The position numbers were made by a program, and so were the translations under genes. DNA of 14,203 nucleotides, taken from assembly GCA_947643295.1 (NCBI GenBank), contig CANRVM010000019.1, positions 1-14,203 on the forward strand, in the 5' to 3' direction. Positions 7,814 to 13,900 of this stretch are shown piece by piece. The DNA comes from an uncultured Mycoplasmatota bacterium (lineage in GTDB: Bacteria > Bacillota_I > Bacilli_A > RF39 > UBA660). The notes below the pieces were generated by a model. That model made no database searches, was not told the origin of the DNA, and worked only from the letters and a program-made list of their open reading frames with translations. Position 1 is the first letter of the stretch. Each line of letters starts with the position of its first letter.

Positions 7814-8971
7814 TTATTTCTTTTTCCTATAAATAGGGGAAACATTTCTTTCATATTCATGATTACTACACTCCAAGAAAGAATTTGTAATATCTGATAC
7901 TTTCCAACTATTTAAAATTTTCTTCATCTCTTCTATTGCCCTTTCCTTTCGCTTTCTAATCGTTTCATGCCTTACTCCATCTTTTTCACCGATTTCTTCT
8001 AAAGTACACTTTTTTTGATTTCCTAATCCATAATAAAAACATAGTGCCTCTTTTTTCTTTTCTGAAAGTTTTTCCATTGCATTTTCTAGAAATTCTGTTA
8101 ACTCTTGTTGATACACCTTTTCTAACGAATGGTTATATAAAGGACCCTCGTCATAATAACATAATTCTTCTTCTATTTGTTCGTAAGAGTATGGATTTTT
8201 TATAGAAATTCTTATTTTTAATTCTTCTAACTCTTTTTCATCACAGTAACTTGTTTTTTTCAATTCATGAGCGATTACTTCAATTAATTCAGGATGAGAC
8301 TTTAATTTCTCTTGATACCTTTCTTCTACTTTACGCATTACATTAAAATATTCATAATAACCATTATTTTTTGATAAAGCAGACATAAAATGATGACCAT
8401 TTACTCCAAATGTTTCTCTTATTACATAATTTATCATAACCAAAGAGATACACTTATTCATGTAAGTATTCAGCTTTCCCTTTGAAGAATCGTAATTTTC
8501 TATTGCTTGAATAAGAGCTTCATTCCCATAACTCTCTAACAAATCATAATCACATCGAAAAAGATAAGAATACTTCCCTGCCATCTTCTTTACCATAAAC
8601 ATATTCGCTTCCACTAATTTATTTCTTATTTTAATATCTCTTGTTTTTTCATATTCTTCTAAATAAGATTGTTGTACTTCTTTTGGTAACTTATAAGCTT
8701 TTTTATATAGTCTCATTTTTCCATATTGTGTATAATTATCACAAACATTACTATAACAAGAAGAATTATCTATAACCTTAATCCCTTTGCTACCTAAATA
8801 TTGAATAATAAAAACTTCTTCTTCTTCCTCTAGTTTAAACTTATCAATACAACTTAACGGCAAGTATATCTCTACTTCCTCTTGTCCTTCTTCATTCCTT
8901 CTTTTTCTACATTTTAAATTCTTATCTAAAAAAGAATCGTTAACTAATTCTTTTAATCTATCAAAATCCAT
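7814..8971 (-). CDS. Divergent sigma-70 family RNA polymerase sigma factor (second of tandem pair)
   Basis: 385 residues from ATG 8971, chosen because GAGGTG (8977-8982) lies 5 nt upstream; a TTG at 8986 would extend the frame by 5 codons but lies upstream of that site. Residues ~40-70 resemble a region 1.1-like segment (E-E-V-F-I-I-Q-Y-L-G-S-K-G-I-K-V). Residues ~110-185 match region 2 (R-N-K-L-V-E-A-N, A-G-K-Y, then Y-D-S-S-K-G-K-L-N-T-Y). Residues ~225-295 look like region 3 and ~299-353 are region 4 (L-S-E-K-K-K-E-A-L-x-x-x-Y-G-L-G, then a helix-turn-helix ending R-H-E-T-I-R-K-R-K). The usual DLIQEG is replaced by L-L-E-S-Y-G and the tryptophans of region 2.3 are absent. It starts 11 nt after the first sigma gene's stop, so the two are probably co-transcribed. 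They share an N-terminal block (D-S-F-L-D-K-N-L-K-C-R-K) and a tail beyond region 4. Target promoters are unknown. Confidence 0.85.
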   Translation of the reverse strand: MDFDRLKELVNDSFLDKNLKCRKRRNEEGQEEVEIYLPLSCIDKFKLEEEEEVFIIQYLGSKGIKVIDNSSCYSNVCDNYTQYGKMRLYKKAYKLPKEVQQSYLEEYEKTRDIKIRNKLVEANMFMVKKMAGKYSYLFRCDYDLLESYGNEALIQAIENYDSSKGKLNTYMNKCISLVMINYVIRETFGVNGHHFMSALSKNNGYYEYFNVMRKVEERYQEKLKSHPELIEVIAHELKKTSYCDEKELEELKIRISIKNPYSYEQIEEELCYYDEGPLYNHSLEKVYQQELTEFLENAMEKLSEKKKEALCFYYGLGNQKKCTLEEIGEKDGVRHETIRKRKERAIEEMKKILNSWKVSDITNSFLECSNHEYERNVSPIYRKKK

Positions 8972-8976
8972 TTTAA

Positions 8977-8982
8977 CACCTC
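8977..8982 (-). promoter_or_regulatory. Ribosome-binding site fixing the start of the second sigma-factor gene
   Basis: GAGGTG directly follows the TGA stop of the first sigma gene (8983-8985) and lies 5 nt before ATG 8971. It lies downstream of the TTG at 8986, which therefore is not a plausible start. Confidence 0.75.
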
Positions 8983-10185
8983 TCAAATTCTTTTCTTTAT
9001 ATAGACAGGATGAGGATTACTCTCATATTCGTGATTGCTGTATTCTAAAAAAGATTTTGTTATGGAAGAGCGTTGCCAATACCAACTTTTCATCAGTTTC
9101 CTTAACTCTTTTTGTCCATCCTTACATCTTATTCTTATGGCCTCACGAGTTACACCTTCTTTTTTTCCAATACTTTCCAAAGTGCTACTCTTTTCTCCTC
9201 CTAGTCCATAAAAAGAGCGTAAGGATTCTCTTTTTTTTTCTGGAAGTTCTTTGGTTATTCCTTCTATGAATTCTGCTAACTCCTGTTGAAATACTTTTTC
9301 TACTGTCTTACTGTATAAAGCATCATCATCTAAATAAGAAAGATTATTTTCTATTTGCTCATAAGAATACGAATTATTAGCCAACGTTCTTGTTCTTAAC
9401 TCCTCTAAGTCTTTTCCTTCTAGGTATCCTATCTTTTCCAAATGTTGAGTAATTACTTCTATCAACTCTGGATTATCTTTTAGCTTTTTGCCTGTTTGTT
9501 GTTCCACTTTTGCTTTCTCATAGAAATATTCAAAGTATTTCGTATTCGTACTTCTTCTCTTACCAACTGAATTTAAGAAAGTTTGACCATCCTCGCCTAA
9601 ATTAGAAATAGTAATTGCACGAAAAATATAACCTTGAATTTTCATGGAAAGATGTGCTCCAAATCTTCCTCTCGTAGGATCATACGTATCAAGGGCCATA
9701 ATTAAACCCTCGGCTCCATAGCTTTCTAATACCTCTTGTTCCACACCATACAGATTAGAATATTTGTCAGAAAGATAACGTACTAAAGGTAAATTGGACT
9801 CTACAATTTTATTTCGGATAGCAATATCTTTTGTCCTTTGATATTCCTCTAAATACTTTTTCGTCTCCTCTTCTGTTAGTTTATCTTTGATAATAGAATC
9901 TCTTTTTAGACGAGATATTCGTATATAATTATTACAAATACCACTATAATAAGAGGAATCTCCTCTAACAGAGATACCAAGGGTTCCTAAATAATGAATG
10001 ACAAAAATTTCATCTTCTTCTGATAATTTTAAACGAGTAATACTATTTAATCTCACATACTGTTCTACCTCATCTTCTTCTTTCTCTTTATTTCTTTTCT
10101 TTCTGCATTTTAAATTTTTATCTAAAAAGGAATCATCTATTAATTTTTTTAACTTTTCAAAATGTTCCATGACTTCTAAATCCAT
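8983..10185 (-). CDS. Divergent sigma-70 family RNA polymerase sigma factor (first of tandem pair)
   Basis: 400 residues from ATG 10185, which has AGGAG 8 nt upstream. Order along the protein: shared N-terminal block with D-S-F-L-D-K-N-L-K-C-R-K (18-29); region 1.1-like segment (D-E-I-F-V-I-H-Y-L-G, 58-67); region 2 at about 112-190 with a clear R-N-K-I-V-E-S-N-L-P-L-V-R core and T-Y-D-P-T-R-G-R-F; region 3-like segment at about 238-305; region 4 at about 313-366 (L-P-E-K-K-R-E-S-L-R-S-F-Y-G-L-G, T-L-E-S-I-G-K-K-E-G-V-T-R-E-A-I-R). The tail 371-400 (S-F-L-E-Y-S-N-H-E-Y-E) is almost the same in the paralogue. The canonical D-L-I-Q-E-G is changed to V-L-E-S-Y-G-A-E-G, and region 2.3 lacks the usual WW pair. 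It is longer than ECF factors and carries region 3, so it is group 2/3-like but divergent. First gene of the operon. Alternative: an RNAP-binding regulator that no longer acts as a sigma factor. Confidence 0.86.
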   Translation of the reverse strand: MDLEVMEHFEKLKKLIDDSFLDKNLKCRKKRNKEKEEDEVEQYVRLNSITRLKLSEEDEIFVIHYLGTLGISVRGDSSYYSGICNNYIRISRLKRDSIIKDKLTEEETKKYLEEYQRTKDIAIRNKIVESNLPLVRYLSDKYSNLYGVEQEVLESYGAEGLIMALDTYDPTRGRFGAHLSMKIQGYIFRAITISNLGEDGQTFLNSVGKRRSTNTKYFEYFYEKAKVEQQTGKKLKDNPELIEVITQHLEKIGYLEGKDLEELRTRTLANNSYSYEQIENNLSYLDDDALYSKTVEKVFQQELAEFIEGITKELPEKKRESLRSFYGLGGEKSSTLESIGKKEGVTREAIRIRCKDGQKELRKLMKSWYWQRSSITKSFLEYSNHEYESNPHPVYIKKRI

Positions 10186-10214
10186 ACTTCCCTCTCCTCG
10201 TATAAATATCGTCT

Positions 10215-10243
10215 ATTATACAAAAAGAGATGAAAAAAGTAAA
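10215..10243 (-). promoter_or_regulatory. Promoter of the tandem sigma-factor operon
   Basis: TTTACT (10238-10243), 17-nt spacer, perfect TATAAT (10215-10220) on the minus strand, with a short leader carrying AGGAG before ATG 10185. The pattern suggests expression by the housekeeping sigma factor and not autoregulation by a special promoter. Confidence 0.6.
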
Positions 10244-10280
10244 TAAAATTCTAAAATTAAGTGATTTTACGAAAAAGGTA

Positions 10281-10289
10281 TGTTATTAT
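10281..10289 (+). promoter_or_regulatory. Possible extended -10 promoter of the CPBP protease gene
   Basis: TGTTATTAT fits TG-n-TATAAT with one mismatch; no convincing -35 box is visible. The start point would fall near 10296, leaving a leader of only about 10 nt that is just the GGTGAT site. Confidence 0.3.
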
Positions 10290-10295
10290 CTAATT

Positions 10296-10301
10296 GGTGA
10301 T
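10296..10301 (+). promoter_or_regulatory. GGTGAT ribosome-binding site fixing the start of the CPBP protease gene
   Basis: GGTGAT lies 4 nt before ATG 10306. The in-frame TTG (10294) and GTG (10297) that could be called as starts overlap this site itself, so they are unlikely. Confidence 0.65.
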
Positions 10302-10305
10302 AAAA

Positions 10306-10980
10306 ATGAATATAAAAAAATATAAAAAAGTCATAAAAGGAATCATTTCTATATTATTATTCTTTTTAAGTGGGACCATTCAAAGATTATTCGTTATGAT
10401 TTTTGGTATCAAAAAAATTACCAATACCAATGCGGTAATCTTAAACTTTAGTAGTAGTTTTATTATTCTATTATGCTTACTTTTTCTTTATCAAAAAGAG
10501 TTAAAAAAAGAATGGAAAGTTTTTAAAAATAATTTAGCAGATAATATGGATATTGGTTTAAAATATTGGTTACTTGGATTAGCTGGTATGATGGTATCAA
10601 ATATCGCTTTATCCATCCTGTTCCAAAATGATGGGGCTGATAATGAACAACTAGTCCAACAAATGATAACGGCGTTACCTATTTTAATGGTCTTTAGTGC
10701 AGGATTTATCGCACCAATTGTTGAGGAAATCACATTTCGTAAAGTATTTCGTGATAACATAAAAAAAGATATCCTATTTATCTTAGTATCTGGAATCTTC
10801 TTTGGATTTTTACATGTCTTTCCAGCAGACAATTTAGGACAATTTCTCTATATTATTCCTTATTCTTCTTTAGGAATTAGTTTTGCTATTATGTATCAAA
10901 AAACGAATACAGTATTTACCTCTATCTCAATGCATATGCTGCATAATACCATTTTAACTTTATTATCTATTTTAGTATAA
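10306..10980 (+). CDS. CPBP-family (Abi/Rce1-like) intramembrane metalloprotease
   Basis: 224 residues from ATG 10306. All three family motifs are present: E-E-x-x-x-R (Glu140, Glu141, Arg145 in V-E-E-I-T-F-R), F-x-x-x-H (His170 in F-F-G-F-L-H) and H-x-x-x-N (His210 to Asn214 in H-M-L-H-N). These are the catalytic glutamates and histidines of the PF02517 family. Several hydrophobic segments (about 10-33, 40-58, 84-105, 120-140, 152-172 and 180-222) make it a polytopic membrane protein. Family members include the eukaryotic CAAX protease Rce1 and bacterial proteins linked to bacteriocin self-immunity or processing; no bacteriocin gene is visible here, so the substrate is unknown. It diverges from the sigma operon, and its stop overlaps the end of the convergent membrane-protein gene by 14 bp. 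Confidence 0.88.
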   Translation: MNIKKYKKVIKGIISILLFFLSGTIQRLFVMIFGIKKITNTNAVILNFSSSFIILLCLLFLYQKELKKEWKVFKNNLADNMDIGLKYWLLGLAGMMVSNIALSILFQNDGADNEQLVQQMITALPILMVFSAGFIAPIVEEITFRKVFRDNIKKDILFILVSGIFFGFLHVFPADNLGQFLYIIPYSSLGISFAIMYQKTNTVFTSISMHMLHNTILTLLSILV

Positions 10981-11407
10981 AATAATGAAAGAATAAAATA
11001 CTAAGTAAAATAACCCCAAAAAAGAAATTACTTTGTATTTTTTTCTTTCGAAAAAATTTATGGTAACCTACTACATAAAGACTAAAATGAAATAAATAAA
11101 GGAAAAAATACTTACCTATTTCGATATAGGATATGATTTGATTAGAAAAAATGATAATTATCATATAAGACAAAATAATAGAAAGAGAAGAAATAAGAAT
11201 AGAAAAATAAGTCATTTTTAGATTATTTTCACTACCTATTATTCTACTAACATTTAGTTCTAAAAATAAGAAAACAAAAAACCATACCATAACAAATATT
11301 TTATATTCCTTAAAAAAGATGATTTCATAACTTAAAATCGATAATGCTCCTAATATCATTGTTAATAAAAAATAACGATTCTCTTTTTGTTTTTTACTTT
11401 TTCTCAA
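10967..11407 (-). CDS. Small polytopic membrane protein of unknown function
   Basis: 146 residues from a TTG start at 11407. GAGGTG (11414-11419) lies 6 nt upstream, whereas the in-frame GTG at 11416 that would add 3 codons is part of that site. The short basic N-terminus (R-K-S-K-K-Q-K-E-N-R) is followed by about five hydrophobic stretches: roughly 11-30, 34-52, 65-87, 92-112 and 125-142. Between the last two is a basic loop (R-K-K-K). No catalytic motif and no family is recognised. Phe, Ile and Tyr are very abundant, in keeping with the AT-rich genome. It is divergent from the metallophosphoesterase homologue and convergent, with 14 bp overlap, to the CPBP protease gene. It is a likely real gene given its promoter and ribosome-binding site, but its function is open. 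Confidence 0.72.
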   Translation of the reverse strand: MRKSKKQKENRYFLLTMILGALSILSYEIIFFKEYKIFVMVWFFVFLFLELNVSRIIGSENNLKMTYFSILISSLSIILSYMIIIIFSNQIISYIEIGKYFFLYLFHFSLYVVGYHKFFRKKKIQSNFFFGVILLSILFFHYFILK

Positions 11408-11413
11408 TTCATA

Positions 11414-11419
11414 CACCTC
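11414..11419 (-). promoter_or_regulatory. GAGGTG ribosome-binding site pointing to a TTG start
   Basis: The site is 6 nt from TTG 11407. An out-of-frame ATG at 11412 lies between them and forms only a two-codon ORF (ATG AAT TGA) whose stop overlaps the TTG start. Confidence 0.55.
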
Positions 11420-11433
11420 TTTTTTACAATTCT

Positions 11434-11462
11434 ATTATATCATTTTTTATATTTTTTTTAAA
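11434..11462 (-). promoter_or_regulatory. Promoter of the small polytopic membrane-protein gene
   Basis: TTTAAA (11457-11462), 17-nt spacer, perfect TATAAT (11434-11439), read on the minus strand. It shares the 96-bp divergent region with the metallophosphoesterase-like gene. Confidence 0.5.
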
Positions 11463-11477
11463 TAATTAATAAATCTA

Positions 11478-11486
11478 TGATAAAAT
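11478..11486 (+). promoter_or_regulatory. Extended -10 promoter of the metallophosphoesterase-like gene
   Basis: TGATAAAAT fits TG-n-TATAAT with one mismatch; a -35 box is weak (TTAAAT at 11458-11463, 3 of 6). The AAGGTGAT ribosome-binding site (11493-11500) follows closely, so the leader would be about 11 nt. Confidence 0.4.
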
Positions 11487-11503
11487 AAGAATAAGGTGAT
11501 ACG

Positions 11504-12430
11504 ATGGATAGTAGACAGGAAAAAAACAAAGAAATACAAAAAGAATTAGAAAAAGAAGAATTACATGAAAAAATAAAGAAATATGTACTCCTTTTTTTTA
11601 AAATTACATTTCTTATCATTCTACTCTTCTTTCTTGTTTATTTTTATACTTATTACTCTTCTACCAAAGGGATTGTTGTAAAAGAAGAAAGAATAAAAGA
11701 TTCTAATTTACCAGAATCTTTTCATGGAGTTAAAGTAATTCAATTTTCAGACTTATATTATGGAACTACTATTTTTCAAGATGAACTAAAAAGCCTAGTC
11801 AAACAGATTAATATCCGAAAACCAGATATTGTTGTCTTTACAGGAAACATTATTCAACATGATTATAAACTATCTTTAAAAAGACAAGAAAAAATAATTG
11901 AAGAATTACAAAAAATTGATACTACAATTGGAAAATATGCCATTATGGGAAAAGAAGATGATTCTGACTTATTTCAAAAAATAATGAATCAAAGTAATTT
12001 TAAAGTTTTAGATAATGCTTATGATGTGGTTTACAATCAAGATAAATCTCCTATTTTAATGGTTGGTCTATCCTCTTATGTTAACAATAAGAGAAATGCG
12101 GCTGAAGCATTTCAATACTTTGAAACGGAAACACATAATAAAGATATTTATAAAATAGTCTTAATGAGTGAGACAGAAGATTTAGATTCCATACTTTCTA
12201 ATTATCAACCACATCTTGTTCTTGCTGGGAACTCTTTAAATGGACAAGTAAGACTTCCTTTTATTGGAGGAATCATCAAACAAAAAGGTTCTAGTAAATA
12301 TGCAGAACCCTATTATGAAGTAAACGATACCAAAATATATATATCTAGTGGTATTGGTTCCCCTGATATTGGTTTTCGAGTTTTCAATAATCCTAGTATC
12401 AATTTCTTTAGATTAGTAAAAAACTCTTAA
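11504..12430 (+). CDS. Membrane-anchored metallophosphoesterase homologue lacking metal ligands (probable pseudoenzyme)
   Basis: 308 residues; ATG 11504 follows AAGGTGAT at 3 nt. A charged cytoplasmic N-terminus (1-26, rich in Glu and Lys) precedes one membrane anchor (about 27-50), so the domain is probably extracytoplasmic. The rest follows the YkuE/YaeI-like calcineurin-type metallophosphoesterase layout (PF00149) motif by motif, including the usual V-I-Q-F-S-D-L start and the V-F-T-G strand. However, nearly every metal or catalytic residue is changed: D-x-H is D83-L-Y85; G-D becomes G-N115; G-N-H-D becomes G149-K-E-D; the histidine of S-H becomes S-E223; and G-H-T-H-G-G-Q becomes G242-N-S-L-N-G-Q248. 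Only Asp83 of the canonical ligands remains. The fold is inferred to be intact, without two-metal phosphatase activity, so a binding or regulatory role is more likely. Its stop abuts that of the convergent carboxypeptidase gene. Confidence 0.85.
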   Translation: MDSRQEKNKEIQKELEKEELHEKIKKYVLLFFKITFLIILLFFLVYFYTYYSSTKGIVVKEERIKDSNLPESFHGVKVIQFSDLYYGTTIFQDELKSLVKQINIRKPDIVVFTGNIIQHDYKLSLKRQEKIIEELQKIDTTIGKYAIMGKEDDSDLFQKIMNQSNFKVLDNAYDVVYNQDKSPILMVGLSSYVNNKRNAAEAFQYFETETHNKDIYKIVLMSETEDLDSILSNYQPHLVLAGNSLNGQVRLPFIGGIIKQKGSSKYAEPYYEVNDTKIYISSGIGSPDIGFRVFNNPSINFFRLVKNS

Positions 12431-13465
12431 TTATTTTTTTAACTTTACATAAAGAGGAACTTTTTTTATTACTTTATCTTTTAAAGAAACTTCAATCATA
12501 CCAATCTGTGAATGATTTCGATAGCCTTTACTTTTTGTTATTTTTAATGTTGTTTTAATATTTTCTTTTTCTTCTTCTGTTAAGGGATAAGAAAAAGATT
12601 TTTTTATATAAATATCATCTGGAAAGAAACTTTTATCAATACTTAAATGGTTTTTATCTAAAATTTTATATTTTTTATATTTTCCATAAATATGCTCATA
12701 CAATTCTTCATGTGTCTGATATTCATCTGGATCACTCAAAGTAACAGTTGTTAGACGAAGACCATTTTTTTCTGCGGTTGTTACAAGGGTTCTTCCTGCA
12801 CTTGGCGTGTATCCATTTTTGCCACCTGTACAATAGGAATAAGAGTTTAATAATTTATTACGATTATACCATAAATAACTTTTATTATCAGTTTGTACTT
12901 CATACTCTTTGGTTTTCGAGATTTTACGATACTCACTAAAGTTTTTATAGGCATAAGAAGAAAGTTTAGCCATGTCATAAGCAGTTGAATAATTTTTCGT
13001 TTTTTCATCTAACCCATGACTATTGGAAAATGTAGTATTCTCCATTCCAATCTCTTTTGCTTTTTGATTCATTAATTTCACAAATTCTTTTTCATTTTTT
13101 GAAATGTTATTGGCAATAACAACGGCAGCATCATTACCACTTCTAAGAATTAAACCATAAAGTAAATCTTTTAGTTTCATTTTTTCTTTATATTCTAGAT
13201 AAATACTAGTTCCATACATTTCAAGGATTTCTTCACCTGCTTCCATCTTTTTATTTAGATTTCCTTTTTCAAGAGCAATGGTTGCAGTCATAATTTTAGT
13301 AATAGAAGCAATCAATCTTTTTTCATCTTTATTTTTGCTATATAAAATCCTACCACTATCCATATCCATAACAATGGCTGACTTTGCACTAAATGCTAAA
13401 GCTCCTACATTAAGAGGAAAAAAACAAAAAATAATTAACCATATAAAAAACACATACTTTTTCAA
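12431..13465 (-). CDS. D-alanyl-D-alanine carboxypeptidase (peptidase S11, PBP5/DacA type)
   Basis: 344 residues from TTG 13465, chosen because AGGTGAT (13470-13476) lies 4 nt upstream and the resulting start M-K-K-Y-V-F-F is a typical signal peptide; the GTG at 13474 is inside the ribosome-binding site. Cleavage is likely near residue 24 (G-A-L-A) or 27. The penicillin-binding catalytic motifs are S54-I-T-K57 (nucleophile Ser54, base Lys57) and S109-G-N111; the third motif is K216-N-G218 in G-G-K-N-G-Y-T, where the family usually has K-T-G. The C-terminal ~80 residues form the beta-rich domain typical of PBP5-like enzymes (ending P-L-Y-V-K-L-K-K), but there is no clear amphipathic anchor. 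It trims the terminal D-Ala from peptidoglycan stem peptides outside the membrane, limiting cross-linking. It has its own weak promoter. Confidence 0.9.
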   Translation of the reverse strand: MKKYVFFIWLIIFCFFPLNVGALAFSAKSAIVMDMDSGRILYSKNKDEKRLIASITKIMTATIALEKGNLNKKMEAGEEILEMYGTSIYLEYKEKMKLKDLLYGLILRSGNDAAVVIANNISKNEKEFVKLMNQKAKEIGMENTTFSNSHGLDEKTKNYSTAYDMAKLSSYAYKNFSEYRKISKTKEYEVQTDNKSYLWYNRNKLLNSYSYCTGGKNGYTPSAGRTLVTTAEKNGLRLTTVTLSDPDEYQTHEELYEHIYGKYKKYKILDKNHLSIDKSFFPDDIYIKKSFSYPLTEEEKENIKTTLKITKSKGYRNHSQIGMIEVSLKDKVIKKVPLYVKLKK

Positions 13466-13469
13466 AGTT

Positions 13470-13476
13470 ATCACCT
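13470..13476 (-). promoter_or_regulatory. AGGTGAT ribosome-binding site fixing a TTG start for the carboxypeptidase
   Basis: The site lies 4 nt before TTG 13465 and contains the GTG (13472-13474) that a gene caller would take as the start. Translation from TTG gives a standard signal peptide without extra residues. Confidence 0.65.
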
Positions 13477-13481
13477 AGAAA

Positions 13482-13511
13482 AATATATGTCTTTCTTTTT
13501 TGTTTTATTAA
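13482..13511 (-). promoter_or_regulatory. Weak candidate promoter of the carboxypeptidase gene
   Basis: TATATT (13482-13487) with TTAATA (13506-13511) at 18-nt spacing on the minus strand; both boxes are imperfect. Confidence 0.3.
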
Positions 13512-13514
13512 CTT

Positions 13515-13868
13515 TCACTCAAAAATAATCTGATTTGATTCATTTAATTGTAGTATCTTCGATAAAACCCATTTATCTTTTTTTTGTGTAAAACGCCAAA
13601 ATTTAATGAATGGCATACCAAAAATATCATTTTCCTCTATTTTTTCATTGGTTTTGGTATTTATAAACCCATTAATATAAAACCAAATTAAATCCTTATC
13701 ATCATCTTCATCATCGTGGATTGATATGGGTCTTAAATTAAGTAATCGGATTCTTTTTAAAACATTTCTTTTATTTCCTACTTTATTATATATTACTATA
13801 ATAAATTTATATTGATTGAAATCACTTATAAAATTTCTTTCATTTCTATGACAAAATTTTTCATTTAG
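13515..13868 (-). pseudogene. Start-less remnant resembling the C-terminus of a TIM44-like domain protein
   Basis: An open frame of 117 codons lies between an in-frame TAG (13869-13871) and TGA (13515-13517) but has no ATG, GTG or TTG near its beginning; the only ATG falls late, in F-G-M-P. The translation is protein-like: L-K-R-I-R-L-L-N-L-R-P, an acidic D-D-E-D-D-D-K-D-L-I-W-F-Y, then F-I-N-T-K-T-N-E-K-I-E-E-N and F-W-R-F-T-Q-K-K-D-K-W-V-L-S-K-I. The last pattern (T-x-x-x-x-E, then F-W-x-F, then W-V-L-x-x-I) resembles the end of bacterial TIM44-like proteins; this rests on recall of the family pattern only. The missing 5' part suggests decay or truncation of a larger gene. Confidence 0.5.
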
Positions 13869-13900
13869 CTAAAATATATATAGTATCTTTTAAAATAAAT

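Noticed and set aside
9998..10246. Plus-strand ORF opposite the first sigma-factor gene
   Set aside because: A Ser/Phe-rich shadow of Glu/Lys codons of the sigma gene that also overlaps its promoter. The plus-strand ORFs at 9057, 12748 and 13278 and the minus-strand ORF at 10491-10832 are shadows for the same kind of reason.
10266..10294. Promoter TTTACG, 17 nt, TCTAAT for the CPBP protease gene
   Set aside because: The start point would fall inside or after the GGTGAT ribosome-binding site, leaving the mRNA without it.
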